NCBI GenBank assembly: GCA_014359885.1
Contig: JACIYN010000043.1
Span: 1 to 64,000 of the forward strand
Direction: 5' to 3'
Length of the DNA stretch: 64,000 nucleotides
From: Desulfacinum sp.
Lineage (GTDB): Bacteria; Desulfobacterota; Syntrophobacteria; Syntrophobacterales; DSM-9756
The notes below the pieces were generated by a model that did not search any database, was not told where the DNA came from, and saw nothing but the letters and a program-made list of their open reading frames with translations. The stretch's first letter is position 1; every line of letters begins with the position of its first letter. The position numbers and the translations under genes were made by a program. Positions 1-8,656 of this stretch are shown here, one piece after another.

Positions 1-1
1 C

Positions 2-169
2 ACCGCCGCCAACCGCCCAAGCGAACGGCCTGCTGAACGCGAGCAATGGGACCGGCTGTTTGGGGCACCGCTCGGTGCGGCTGTCTTCCTTCATCGTCCG
101 ACCCAAGGTAATCCCCGGGATCTTGCGTTCCCCGGGCCCGCCGACTATTATTTCCCAGCACAAAAGTAG
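2..169 (+). CDS. Possible 3' end of an upstream gene (partial)
   Basis: Frame 2 is open from the window edge to a TAG at 167-169, giving 55 codons with no start in view. The residues match no family I recognise. A promoter-like sequence for the next gene lies inside it, so this could be the tail of an upstream gene or a chance open frame. Confidence 0.25.
   Translation, partial: TAANRPSERPAEREQWDRLFGAPLGAAVFLHRPTQGNPRDLAFPGPADYYFPAQK
123..151 (+). promoter_or_regulatory. Possible sigma70-type promoter of the sensor kinase
   Basis: TTGCGT at 123-128 and TATTAT at 146-151 are separated by 17 bp. The -10 matches five of six consensus positions and the -35 three of six. It lies about 95 bp upstream of the chosen kinase start. 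Confidence 0.3.
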
Positions 170-247
170 GATTTATGTTCCGGACGCCATCTTCCGATGT
201 TTTTGGTGAGAAAGTCTTTGGTGGCCGGAACCTGTGGAGGCGAGTTC

Positions 248-3200
248 ATGGGAAAATGCGAGTCAGCCGCGGCCCAGACGGCCGGCGCCGCCGAAAAGGG
301 GGCGTCGGGGCTCTTTCGGTTGCGCGGGCCGGTGCTTGTGCCGTTCGTCGTGGCCATGAGCCTGCTGCTGGGGCTTTTCGTCTTCGGCATCCACCGGGTC
401 CTGGAGAGCTCCACGCGGGAGTTTTCCCAGCGCCGGTTCGAAAGCTTTCGGAGCCTCTGGGAGACCGCCCTCGAGCGGGAAGCCGGCCTCATGGAGGAGG
501 CCCTCCTGAAACTGGCCGCCAAGCCGGCCCTGCTGGAGGCCTTCACACTCCGGTCGGTGGATTCCTTGTTGGAAGCGGCGGCTCCCGATTTTGTCCGACT
601 CAAGCAGAACCATCACATGACCCACTTTTACTTCATGGACCCGTCCCTTCGGGTCTTCCTGAGGGTCCATCACCCCAAACTTTCCGGAGATGTGATCACC
701 CGCTGGACGGCCCGCCGGGCCCAAACCACCCTGAAGACCGCCCGCGGGGTGGAGCTGGGGCCCATGGGCACCCTGACGCTGCGCGTTGTGATTCCCTGGA
801 TCCATGCCGGCCGCCTCATGGGGTTTCTGGAGCTGGGCAAGGAAGTGGGGACCATTCTAACGAGCATTCACCAAGCCACGGGGCTTCACCTGGCGGCCTT
901 CGTGGAAAAGGAGCGTCTGGATCGAGATTTGTGGAGTGAAGGCCAGAAGGTGTTGGGCAGGCCCGACACGTGGACGGCCTTCCGAACGGTCGTCCTCAGC
1001 GACACCACCCTGTCGCCGGTTCCGGAACCGCTCGTTCCTTACATCGACGAAGAAAACCATCAAGCCGGCCAGACGGACATTCGGTTCGGCTGGGCCGGAA
1101 GAACCTACCGCTCGCGATTTTTCCATCTAAAGGACGCTTCCGGAAAAAGCATCGGAGACATCGCCGTTCTCACCGACATCACGGAACGGGTGGCCCATGC
1201 CCGCCGAATGCTCATCGGTTTCGGCACCGCAGCCTTTCTCCTCTGCTCGTCCCTGGTCCTCTTCATGGCGGGCTACCTGGGCCGGGTGGAAACCGTGGTG
1301 CGAAGAACCCATCAGCAGATCATGGACCTGGAGCGGGGCCGGTCCTGCTTCATCCTCCAGGAGATGCCGGTGCTCGTGTCCCTGCTCACCCCTTCCGGAA
1401 CATTTGAAACCTGGAGCACGTGGGCCCAGAAGACGTTCGGATTCGGCCCGGAGGAGGCCGTGGGAATCCTCCGCCCGGACGACCTGGTGGAAGACGCCCG
1501 GCTCTTGGAGGAGCTTCGGCGGGAGGCGGCCCAGTCCGCCTATGCCTCCAAAGAGTGCTTGGGGCGAACCCGGGACGGAGGGCACCTTTGGTTGCGGGTC
1601 ACCCTGCTGACCATCCCCGTCACGGGAGAGACACTCTACATCCTGGAAGACGAGACGGCTCGAAAGGAGGCGGAAGATCGCCTGCAAGCCCAGTATGCCT
1701 TTCTCCAGACCCTGTTGGACACCATCCCCAACCCCATCTACTACACCGACGCCCGGGGCCGCCCCGCGGGCTGCAACGCGGCGTTCTTGAAGTTTTTCGG
1801 CCTGGAAGAGGCCGGGCAACCCGGTGGTGGCGCGTTCGCACATCTGGAAAAGGCCGCCGTCTTCCTTTCGTGGCTGGAGCGGGACCGCAAGCTCCTGGAA
1901 AGCGGTCACATGCACGTGGAGGAACAGGAGATCCTGGACGGTGAGGGACGCCCGCGAAGCGTGATCTTCAATCGAGCGGTCTTCCGCTTGAAGGACGGGA
2001 CCGTGGGGGGTGTGGTGGGCATCCTCACCGACATCACCGAGCGCCGAAAGGCGGAGGAACAGCGGATTCTCTTGGCCACGGCCGTGGACCAGACGGCGGA
2101 CGTGGTGATCCTTACCGACCGGGACGGACGGATCGAATATGTGAATCCGGCCTTCGAGAAGGTTTCCGGCTACACGCGGGAAGAGACCCTGGGCCGGGCC
2201 CCATGGGACCTGCCCGGATTGGGCATGGAGGAAGCCACCCGCTATGAAATCCGGGATGCCGTCTTGTCCGGGCGCGTGTGGACGGGACGCGTCCGCACGG
2301 CAAGCCGGGACGGCGCCCCCACCCAACTGGAAGGAAAGGTTTCGGCCATCCGCGACGGCCGGGGACGCCTGACCCATTATGTGGCGGTGTACCGCGATGT
2401 TACGGAAAAAAGCCGCCTGGAAGATCAGCTCCGCCAGGCCCAGAAGATGGAAGCCATCGGCACCCTGGCCGGCGGCATCGCCCACGATTTCAACAACATT
2501 CTCCTTTCCATCAACGGCTACACGGAACTCCTGCTCCAGCGCCTTCCCCCGGATGATCCCGGAAGACGATACGCCGAAAGGGTCCTCCAGGGGGGACAGC
2601 GGGCGAAAGACCTGGTGGCTCAAATTCTCACCTTCAGCCGGCAGGGGGACCGGCACCCCAAGCCGCTGGAGCTGTCGACCATCGTGAAGGAAGCCGCCAA
2701 GCTGCTGCGGGCATCCATCCCCACGACCATCGACATTCGATGCACCATCCGGGCCGAACGCGCGGTGGTGCTGGCCGACCCGACCCAGATGCACCAGGTG
2801 CTCATGAACCTGTGCACCAACAGCGCCCACGCCATGGGAAGCAAACCCGGCCTTCTGGAGATCGTCCTGGACGAGGTGCTGGTGGGAGGAGAAGGCATCC
2901 CCTGCCCCCCCGGGGTATCACCGGGACCTTACGTACGGCTCCAAGTGCGCGATACGGGCTGCGGCATTCCCGAATCCATACGCCACAAGATCTTTGATCC
3001 CTACTTCACCACCAAGAAGCCGGGCCAGGGCACCGGCCTGGGGCTGGCCGTGGTGCACGGCATCGTCAAGGATCACGGCGGTTTCATCCAGGTGGAAAGC
3101 GAAACGGGCAAGGGGACGGCGGTCCGGGTTTTCATCCCGGCCGTGGCCGAACCGGCCACGGCGGAACCGCCGACGTCCGAAAGCCCTCTACCCCGTGGAA

Positions 3201-3586
3201 CCGGGCGGATTCTTCTGGTGGACGACGAGGAATCGGTGGTGACCTTGGGCCGGGAAATGCTCCAAAAGGTGGGTTACCGGGTGGAGACGGACACCGACCC
3301 CAGAGCCGCCCTGGAAAGGATCCGCTCGGCCCCGCACGCCTTCGATCTGGTGATCACGGACCTCACCATGCCTCACATGACGGGCGTGGACCTGGCGGAA
3401 GAGGCCGCCCGAATCCGCTCCGATCTTCCGGTGATCCTCTGCACGGGCTACCATGAGGCCTCCCAAACCTTGAAGCCCAACGGGAATATCCGGGCCGTCC
3501 TCTCCAAGCCCTTCCTCACCAAGAACCTGGCCGAAGCCGTGGCGCAAGCCGTTCAGTCCCCACCGGCTTCAAACACCGCTCAATAG
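248..3586 (+). CDS. Hybrid sensor histidine kinase with periplasmic Cache-like domain, PAS repeats and C-terminal receiver
   Basis: Membrane-bound signal-transducing kinase of 1112 residues. A first membrane helix (about 27-48) is followed by a large periplasmic region whose [18 protein letters not shown]-type stretch resembles double-Cache sensor domains, then a second helix near 335-355. Three PAS-like segments follow, each ending in a typical DITER/DVTEK linker. The HisKA phospho-acceptor is His746 in GGIAHDFNN. The ATPase domain has DTGCGIP and GTGLGLAVV boxes. A C-terminal receiver carries Asp1038 in ITDLTMP. ATG 248 is preferred over the upstream ATG 197 because GGAGG lies 7 nt before it. 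No response regulator or output gene is adjacent, so the target is unknown. The signal sensed cannot be read from the sequence. Confidence 0.9.
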   Translation: MGKCESAAAQTAGAAEKGASGLFRLRGPVLVPFVVAMSLLLGLFVFGIHRVLESSTREFSQRRFESFRSLWETALEREAGLMEEALLKLAAKPALLEAFTLRSVDSLLEAAAPDFVRLKQNHHMTHFYFMDPSLRVFLRVHHPKLSGDVITRWTARRAQTTLKTARGVELGPMGTLTLRVVIPWIHAGRLMGFLELGKEVGTILTSIHQATGLHLAAFVEKERLDRDLWSEGQKVLGRPDTWTAFRTVVLSDTTLSPVPEPLVPYIDEENHQAGQTDIRFGWAGRTYRSRFFHLKDASGKSIGDIAVLTDITERVAHARRMLIGFGTAAFLLCSSLVLFMAGYLGRVETVVRRTHQQIMDLERGRSCFILQEMPVLVSLLTPSGTFETWSTWAQKTFGFGPEEAVGILRPDDLVEDARLLEELRREAAQSAYASKECLGRTRDGGHLWLRVTLLTIPVTGETLYILEDETARKEAEDRLQAQYAFLQTLLDTIPNPIYYTDARGRPAGCNAAFLKFFGLEEAGQPGGGAFAHLEKAAVFLSWLERDRKLLESGHMHVEEQEILDGEGRPRSVIFNRAVFRLKDGTVGGVVGILTDITERRKAEEQRILLATAVDQTADVVILTDRDGRIEYVNPAFEKVSGYTREETLGRAPWDLPGLGMEEATRYEIRDAVLSGRVWTGRVRTASRDGAPTQLEGKVSAIRDGRGRLTHYVAVYRDVTEKSRLEDQLRQAQKMEAIGTLAGGIAHDFNNILLSINGYTELLLQRLPPDDPGRRYAERVLQGGQRAKDLVAQILTFSRQGDRHPKPLELSTIVKEAAKLLRASIPTTIDIRCTIRAERAVVLADPTQMHQVLMNLCTNSAHAMGSKPGLLEIVLDEVLVGGEGIPCPPGVSPGPYVRLQVRDTGCGIPESIRHKIFDPYFTTKKPGQGTGLGLAVVHGIVKDHGGFIQVESETGKGTAVRVFIPAVAEPATAEPPTSESPLPRGTGRILLVDDEESVVTLGREMLQKVGYRVETDTDPRAALERIRSAPHAFDLVITDLTMPHMTGVDLAEEAARIRSDLPVILCTGYHEASQTLKPNGNIRAVLSKPFLTKNLAEAVAQAVQSPPASNTAQ

Positions 3587-3740
3587 CGGCAAGAAGCCCG
3601 TCTCAACACATCCTCGCCTCTTCATCTTGTTGCTCGCCATGACGCCACATCCGATCGTCCTTAAACATGGTGGCCATGGGCACTTGATTCCTTAAAATAG
3701 CAGATCTAAAATAACACTTCGCGGTCGGTTGAAAGGAGCT

Positions 3741-3806
3741 ATGAGCGACCGAGATTTCGGCAAGACATTTCGATTAGGCCGGCAAAAACAAGTGGATTTG
3801 TTATGA
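3741..3806 (+). CDS. Possible 21-residue leader peptide upstream of the MFS gene
   Basis: ATG at 3741 follows AAAGGAGCT closely and opens 21 codons ending at TGA 3804-3806, about 85 bp before the transporter start. The product is basic and polar. It lies in an AT-rich 305-bp spacer (3587-3891) in which I see no other gene. Translation is unproven; the ribosome-binding site is good but spaced tightly. Confidence 0.2.
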   Translation: MSDRDFGKTFRLGRQKQVDLL

Positions 3807-3891
3807 TCTCAGGACACGTAGATCATACCCATATCTTCGAATGCAGCTTCAAATCGAATATTTCCAAACAGAGAACGGGCAAAAATACACA

Positions 3892-5085
3892 ATGAAGAGA
3901 TGGATATTATTTCTCGGCCTCCTCGCAGCTTTCCCGCCTCTAGCCACGGACATGTATCTGCCGGCGATCCCGAGCTTGGTCCGCCTCTGGCAGGAACCTC
4001 TATGGATCGTCAATTTGACCCTCACTCTCTTTTTTGTTGTGTATAGTTTCTTCTTGCTCATTTATGGGCCGTTGTCGGACCGATTTGGAAGGCGTCCCTT
4101 GCTCAAGATGGGCATCGGACTTTATGTGTTTGCCAGCATCCTATGCGCCCTATCCCCAAACATCTGGGTCCTGATTGTATGCCGGACGCTTCAGGCCGCA
4201 GGCGCAGCCGCCGCTTCATCCTTATCTCTGGCCATTTCCAAGGACATCTTTGAGCCGCGCCAACGCGAAAAGCTTCTCGCCTATATCGGGGTGGTGATTG
4301 CGCTTGCCCCCATGGTGGCACCTATCATCGGGGGATGGACACTAGTCTTCCTGTCGTGGCGATGGATCTTTGTCCAGCTCGCTTGTGTGGGCGTGGTGGC
4401 CCTGATCGGAATCTATTCGGCACCCGAAACATTGCAAGTCCCTTCCCATGCATCAACCAAGTGGCTGTTTCGAGACTACCTGGAACTGGTGCACAATCTT
4501 CGATTCATGCAGGCGGGCTTCATCTCGTCCTTAAGCTCCATTCCCCTTTTTGCCTTCATTGCGGCATCGTCCGATATATACATTACGGACTTTGGGTTGA
4601 GTGAACAGGCCTTTGGGTTGTTCTTCGGATTCAATGCTATAGCCCTTATGATGGGAGCCTTCGCATGCCCCCGGCTCAATCGTCGACTGCCTCCTTCCAC
4701 GCTCCTCAGAGCCGGGTTCTCGGGAATCGCCTTGGCGGGAGCATGGCTGATGCTTGGAAAGCAGACACAACCATGGGGCTTGGCGCTCCCCATGTTCGCT
4801 CTGTCCTTTTGCGCAGGGCTCCTCCGCCCTCCAATCACCAATCTCGCTTTGGAACAGGTTGAGCGCGGAGCAGGCAGCGCCTCATCCTTTCTCATGTTTG
4901 CCATCATGACATCCGGAGCCGCATCCATGTGGTTCATTTCCCTGGATTGGAGCGATAAGATAAGAACCCTGGGCACACTCAGCACGGTGAGCGCACTGTC
5001 GGGCCTCCTCTGCTGGCATTTCTTGCAAAGCAACCTCGCATGTTCCCCGCAGGTAAGACTGACAAGGGTCGAACGAAAGGGTTAG
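3892..5085 (+). CDS. MFS drug-resistance transporter, Bcr/CflA type
   Basis: Inner-membrane proton-driven efflux pump of 397 residues with about twelve hydrophobic helices. The N-terminus FPPLATDMYLPAIPSL and the loop GPLSDRFGRRPLL (MFS motif A) are diagnostic for the Bcr/CflA drug:H+ antiporter 1 group. An ATG at 3841 would add 17 polar residues ahead of the first helix; the start at 3892 fits the family better, although neither has a strong ribosome-binding site. GC content is visibly lower than in the flanking genes, with T-rich codons, and the gene stands alone between AT-rich spacers, which suggests recent acquisition. The substrate is unknown. No regulator is adjacent. Confidence 0.85.
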   Translation: MKRWILFLGLLAAFPPLATDMYLPAIPSLVRLWQEPLWIVNLTLTLFFVVYSFFLLIYGPLSDRFGRRPLLKMGIGLYVFASILCALSPNIWVLIVCRTLQAAGAAAASSLSLAISKDIFEPRQREKLLAYIGVVIALAPMVAPIIGGWTLVFLSWRWIFVQLACVGVVALIGIYSAPETLQVPSHASTKWLFRDYLELVHNLRFMQAGFISSLSSIPLFAFIAASSDIYITDFGLSEQAFGLFFGFNAIALMMGAFACPRLNRRLPPSTLLRAGFSGIALAGAWLMLGKQTQPWGLALPMFALSFCAGLLRPPITNLALEQVERGAGSASSFLMFAIMTSGAASMWFISLDWSDKIRTLGTLSTVSALSGLLCWHFLQSNLACSPQVRLTRVERKG

Positions 5086-5336
5086 CGAAGCAGCCCCTTT
5101 GTATTCTCCCTCAGCCGCTCCTGGGCGACGACTTGGGTCCAATCGAGACAGATGTGGTTTGTGCTACCCCGCCGGAACCAGAGGCCCTAAAAGCGTCCCT
5201 CTCAAGCAGGGCCTCTGTGACCCAGTTGAGAACGTTCTTGTCTTTCCAGGTTCTCGTATTTTAAATTGGCGAACAGCATCCGATGAGTGTGGTCGTTAGG
5301 AACCTTCTCAACTGCGCAACAAACAGGAGGACTCCC

Positions 5337-5708
5337 ATGAAAATCTCAAAGCCGGCCCCCCTTTTGCTCCTTTGCGCATTACTTGCCCCCGCCTTGGCCT
5401 TGGCCCAGGTGGACTACCCCGACGAGATGGCCCAGGTGGTGGCACAATACCCCGATTCCACCGTGGAGATGGCCATGAAGATGCAGCAGGGAACCCAGGT
5501 CATGCTGCGCGCCAAGGACGAACCCAAGAAGGTGTTCGGGTTCTACAAGGAAGCCCTCGGCGGCGACGGCTGGGAGTCCCAAATGGAGATGGCCCAGGAG
5601 GAAGGCATCCAGGGTCACTGGGTCAAGGGCGACCGGATGATGCACGTGATGGTGACCCAGGATGAAGGCGAGACGGCCGTGATGCTCATGCTGGGCAAAC
5701 AGCCGTGA
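5337..5708 (+). CDS. Small secreted protein of unknown function
   Basis: A 123-residue protein with a clear signal peptide: basic MKISK, a leucine-rich core, then cleavage after ALALAQ. The mature part is acidic and rich in Met, Gln and Glu, with no cysteine or lipobox, so it should be periplasmic or secreted. ATG 5337 is chosen because AGGAGG lies just upstream; the open frame extends 54 bp further without another good site. It resembles small exported proteins with a compact alpha/beta domain, but I cannot name a family. The 250-bp spacer before it holds no clear gene. Confidence 0.7.
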   Translation: MKISKPAPLLLLCALLAPALALAQVDYPDEMAQVVAQYPDSTVEMAMKMQQGTQVMLRAKDEPKKVFGFYKEALGGDGWESQMEMAQEEGIQGHWVKGDRMMHVMVTQDEGETAVMLMLGKQP

Positions 5709-5800
5709 GGAAGGCGCGGCCCGCCGGAAACCGATCCGGTTCCAACGGCGGTGGCCTCGCCCCATGAATCCCCTCGGAAAATGGCTGCCTTGCAACGACA

Positions 5801-5832
5801 CGGTAGGGGCGAAGGATCCTTCGCCCCTACCG
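5801..5832. repeat. Perfect 32-bp palindrome, GGGGCGAA family
   Basis: CGGTAGGGGCGAAGGA is followed immediately by its exact reverse complement. It is one of about eight dispersed copies sharing the core TAGGGGCGAA...TTCGCCCCTA in the intergenic spaces of this window. Confidence 0.85.
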
Positions 5833-5900
5833 TGGCTTCGGGCAGTTCCCCGCCGATCCCGCCCCAAACCTTTTGATAGAGCCAAGATGGTTGTTTTTTC

Positions 5901-5927
5901 TACGCAGCCCTGAAGGGCTGCTCTACG
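5901..5927. repeat. Dispersed hairpin, GCAGCCCT-GA-AGGGCTGC family
   Basis: TACGCAGCCCTGAAGGGCTG followed by CTCTACG. Related hairpins occur at 12106, 20534, 29884, 37273 and 47683, all between genes. Confidence 0.8.
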
Positions 5928-5951
5928 TTGTCAACGCCTGCCCGCCGACTT

Positions 5952-6791
5952 TCAGATGCCCCGCTGGCCGAAGAGCCCGGCCATCCGGGCGACGCCGTGG
6001 GAATCGGGGGCGAGGGAACGGGCCTTTTCCCAGCATGCGCGGGCCTCTTCCGGCTGCCCGGCATCCAGGAGATCCCGGGCCATGAGGAGCCAGGCCGTTT
6101 CGGGCGGGTCCTCGTGGAGGGCCTGGTACAGGGTCACCAGGGCGATCTTCACCTGCTGGTCCCCCTTGTGGAGGACGGGTTCCCCGTGGCCTGGGAAAAG
6201 ATGGCGGATGGGCAGGGAAAGCAGCCGCTTCAGGGTGTTCACCTTGTCCTGCATGCGCCCCCCCAGGACCTCGTCGGGCTTGGAGAGAATGGCCCCAAAA
6301 CGCTCCTTGTGGGGCAATAGCGCATCCCCGCCAAAGAGCGCCCGGGCGTCCCGCCAGTAAAACGCCAGATCGCCGGCGGTGTGACCGGGAAGGTGCAGAA
6401 CCTCCAAGGGCGGATCACCCTCGATCACATCCCCGTCCCCCACAAAATGGATCTTTCCCGCCTCTTCCAGGCTCTTGAAGAATTCCGGAAACGGAGGGCG
6501 AAGCAACTTCAGGTATTCCCGGGTGAGCTTGTGGACGAAGAGATCGGGGGCCGTCACTGAATAGATCTCCGCCATGCCGCCCACATGGTCGAAATGGGCG
6601 TGGGTGAGCAGAATCCGCTCCAAATGTTCCACCGGCCCCAGCTCCCGAAGCTCATCCACCAGACCCAGCATGTTTCCCGTGTCGATGAGCGTTCGGCCTC
6701 CATGCAGCACGTAAGCGCCCGAACACGGGCCGGAATCCGGGATCCAGCCCAAACCGGCCAGCCTGGGATCTTCTCCTTCGAAGGTCTTCAA
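5952..6791 (-). CDS. Metallo-beta-lactamase-fold hydrolase
   Basis: A 279-residue soluble hydrolase of the glyoxalase II / MBL superfamily. The zinc signature is HAHFDHVGG, with a further metal His in LPGHTAGD and FPGHGEPVL near the C-terminal part of the core. The last third (LDAGQPEEARACWEKARSLAPD) looks like a short helical TPR-like tail, which is extra to the basic fold. Related proteins hydrolyse thioesters, lactones or phosphodiesters; the substrate cannot be inferred here. It is transcribed divergently from the Hsp20 genes across a 220-bp spacer, with no other gene in its transcription unit. Confidence 0.85.
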   Translation of the reverse strand: MKTFEGEDPRLAGLGWIPDSGPCSGAYVLHGGRTLIDTGNMLGLVDELRELGPVEHLERILLTHAHFDHVGGMAEIYSVTAPDLFVHKLTREYLKLLRPPFPEFFKSLEEAGKIHFVGDGDVIEGDPPLEVLHLPGHTAGDLAFYWRDARALFGGDALLPHKERFGAILSKPDEVLGGRMQDKVNTLKRLLSLPIRHLFPGHGEPVLHKGDQQVKIALVTLYQALHEDPPETAWLLMARDLLDAGQPEEARACWEKARSLAPDSHGVARMAGLFGQRGI

Positions 6792-6920
6792 CGTGGGAAC
6801 CTCCCCTTTTCCACAGGAGCATTGGGTTCTTTTCCGCCCGTCCCATTCTCTTCAACCGCCCAGAAAACTTTATGATTCCTAGAACAGTCCCCTCCTCAAG
6901 TCAATGCGCACGGGGCCGTC

Positions 6921-6949
6921 TTGACAGGTTTGGGGGGTGTACTTAATTT
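6921..6949 (+). promoter_or_regulatory. Putative promoter of the hsp20 pair
   Basis: A perfect TTGACA at 6921-6926 is followed after 17 bp by TAATTT at 6944-6949, about 62 bp before the first Hsp20 start. I see no CIRCE inverted repeat and no convincing heat-shock sigma motif here. Confidence 0.4.
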
Positions 6950-7011
6950 TTGCTCGGACAAAACAGGAAGCCATTTCCACAACAATATCAATAGGAAAGG
7001 AGGGACTTGCC

Positions 7012-7476
7012 ATGGCACTGCTTCGATGGTCCGCACCCAACGATCTGTTTCGACCGTTCGCCGAAATGGAACGGGAGATGGAACGCCTCCGCTCCGAGAT
7101 GGACCGGCTTTTCACCGGCTTTCAGGGCCTGCGACCCGGGCGCGTGGGGGTGTTCCCGCTTCTCAACGTGAGTGAGGACAAGAACAACATCTATGTGCGC
7201 GCCGAGCTGCCCGGCATGAACCCCGACGACATCGAGATTTCCGTGGAAGGCGACACCCTGACCATCCGCGGTGAACGCAAGCCCGCCGAAGTAAGCGACA
7301 AGGTGAGCTATCACCGTCGCGAAAGGGAGTTCGGTCGGTTCCGCCGCAGCCTGACCTTGCCCACCCGGATCAATGTGGATGCCGTGGACGCCACCTTCAA
7401 GAACGGCGTCCTGACCATCGTTCTGCCCAAGGCGGAAGAAGTCCGGCCGAAGCAGATTCCGGTGAAGACCCAATAA
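7012..7476 (+). CDS. Small heat shock protein, Hsp20 / alpha-crystallin family
   Basis: ATP-independent holdase chaperone of 154 residues that binds unfolding proteins in the cytoplasm. The alpha-crystallin domain spans about 45-150: NVSEDKNNIYVRAELPGM at its start, GDTLTIRGERKP in the middle and FKNGVLTIVLPKAE at the end, closing with a short RPKQIPVK tail. ATG 7012 is preferred because AGGAGG lies about 7 nt upstream and an earlier in-frame start would add an unrelated extension. It is followed 39 bp later by a second Hsp20 gene on the same strand, a common paired arrangement that allows mixed oligomers. Confidence 0.93.
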   Translation: MALLRWSAPNDLFRPFAEMEREMERLRSEMDRLFTGFQGLRPGRVGVFPLLNVSEDKNNIYVRAELPGMNPDDIEISVEGDTLTIRGERKPAEVSDKVSYHRREREFGRFRRSLTLPTRINVDAVDATFKNGVLTIVLPKAEEVRPKQIPVKTQ

Positions 7477-7515
7477 GCGGTTTCGGGGAACAAGTCGGCA
7501 AAGGGGGTGACAACC

Positions 7516-7914
7516 ATGGCGGAAAAGGACATTGAAGTGAGGGAAAAACAGGAAGTGCAGACCCAGGCGGAAAGCACCCGCAACATTCCGGTCTATGTTC
7601 CGGCCGTGGACATCTATGAATCGGAAGAGGCGCTCACCGTGGTGGCGGATATGCCGGGCGTGGCGCCGGAAAACGTGGACATCGACCTTCGGGACGACCA
7701 GCTCACCATCCGCGGTACGGTGACCGTGGAAGGGAACGGCGAAACGGTCCTCCTTCGGGAGTACGGTGTGGGCGACTATTATCGTCAGTTCACCCTGGGC
7801 CGGATCATCGATCAGTCCAAGATCGAGGCGGCCATGAAGGATGGGGTCCTCACGCTCACCCTGCCCAAGGTGGACAAGGCCAAACCCAGGAAGATCACGG
7901 TCAAGACCGGTTAG
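7516..7914 (+). CDS. Small heat shock protein, Hsp20 family (second copy)
   Basis: A 132-residue holdase with a more divergent sequence than its neighbour. The crystallin core has VPAVDIYESEEALTVVADMPGV, RDDQLTIRG and MKDGVLTLTLPKVD, with a basic KPRKITVK end. A GTG at 7507 overlaps the ribosome-binding site, so the ATG at 7516, preceded by AAGGGGG, is the likely start. It shares a transcription unit with the preceding Hsp20 and is followed directly by a strong terminator. The N-terminal region is short and charged, which in this family usually means smaller or partner-dependent oligomers; that is an inference. Confidence 0.92.
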   Translation: MAEKDIEVREKQEVQTQAESTRNIPVYVPAVDIYESEEALTVVADMPGVAPENVDIDLRDDQLTIRGTVTVEGNGETVLLREYGVGDYYRQFTLGRIIDQSKIEAAMKDGVLTLTLPKVDKAKPRKITVKTG

Positions 7915-7926
7915 GAGCGGAAATGC

Positions 7927-7956
7927 AAGCGGGGCCCTCGGGCCCCGCTTCCTTTT
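7927..7956 (+). terminator. Rho-independent terminator of the hsp20 operon
   Basis: A 10-bp perfect stem AAGCGGGGCC / GGCCCCGCTT with a four-base loop, followed by CCTTTT, starts 13 bp after the second hsp20 stop codon. Confidence 0.85.
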
Positions 7957-7976
7957 ATCAACCCATCCATCGGAGT

Positions 7977-8315
7977 TTATTCGCGGTTCTCTTCCACGTT
8001 AACGGTGAGAACGGGAATTCCCGCCGAGCGAAGCTCGAACAGGATCCCCTCCATTTCCTCGGGGGTGGCAGCCAGCCGGTCCAGGTCGTGCACCACCAGG
8101 CGTTTGACCTTCTGGCGTTCGATGTCCATGAAGAGCTGGCGGCGGCTCGTGTAGACCTCCACGTCCCCCTCGGCTTCCTCCGGAACCGCCTCCCTGAGGC
8201 GTTTCAAGCAGGCTTCCTTCTGGGCAGCCAGCGGGCGTTCGTAGGAATCCCCGTCCTCGGGGGTCAGTTCGTCGCGGCGCACCATGAGATAGATGGCGGT
8301 GAACTTCTCGTCCAT
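7977..8315 (-). CDS. Orphan resolvase-like domain protein lacking the catalytic serine
   Basis: A 112-residue protein that resembles the N-terminal catalytic fold of serine recombinases: an opening strand (AIYLMVRRDE), a Q-K-E-A-C-L helix, then RQLFMDIERQKVKRLVVHDLDRLA and a final GIPVLTV strand. In true resolvases the first strand ends in the nucleophilic Ser of a VST-like motif; here that position reads VRRDE. There is no DNA-binding C-terminal domain. It is therefore probably not an active recombinase but a derived or domesticated domain. The fold assignment is by eye and needs a profile search. It sits convergent to the Hsp20 operon. Confidence 0.6.
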   Translation of the reverse strand: MDEKFTAIYLMVRRDELTPEDGDSYERPLAAQKEACLKRLREAVPEEAEGDVEVYTSRRQLFMDIERQKVKRLVVHDLDRLAATPEEMEGILFELRSAGIPVLTVNVEENRE

Positions 8316-8339
8316 GATCCTTCGGTCTCCTCCATTTAT

Positions 8340-8471
8340 TTGAAACGCGACCCGGTTCCGATCGTGCGCGCGGCCTGTAGGGGCGAATAATCATTCGCCC
8401 CTACAGGGACCTGCCTTCCAGAGGTGCGTTTCATCCTTCGTTGTCACGGGCTTCCCGTGACGGGGGTTTAT
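8340..8471 (-). repeat. 132-bp composite dispersed repeat (copy 1)
   Basis: Reading on the minus strand: ATAAACCC, a CACGGG/CCCGTG hairpin, ACAACGAAGGATGAAA, a spacer, the palindrome around TAGGGGCGAATNATNATTCG, then CGGAACCGGGTCGCGTTTCAA. Copy 2 lies at 11934-12066 in the opposite orientation with the same order of parts. The palindrome alone spans 8374-8407. It occupies most of the 340-bp gap before the radical SAM gene, where I see no gene. Confidence 0.85.
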
Positions 8472-8656
8472 GTCAACGCGCCCAACCAAGGGCTCTCCAC
8501 ATGTTGCCATGTGTGAAACGGGCACTCTGCCGATGAGTTTCGGGGCAACTATAGTGGACGCGGCCGAGGAAAGCAACCCGGTGCGCGGCATTGGCTTTCC
8601 CGGGAAAAGCTCTTACATTTATGGAGCATGTGTTCCACGAAAAGGAGGGTGTTTCC

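Noticed and set aside
1127-2830. 567-residue open frame antisense to the sensor kinase
   Set aside because: It lies wholly inside the kinase gene on the other strand, is rich in His/Gly/Gln/Arg as expected of antisense high-GC DNA, and matches no family. The same applies to the long antisense frames at 9948-11936, 20731-23328, 24492-26135, 27554-29104, 34620-36308 and 49106-50818.
5130-5262. Possible gene remnant on the minus strand between the MFS gene and the secreted protein gene
   Set aside because: A stretch of about 44 codons reads like protein, but it has stops on both sides, no start and no family match; it could be a decayed gene but cannot be supported.
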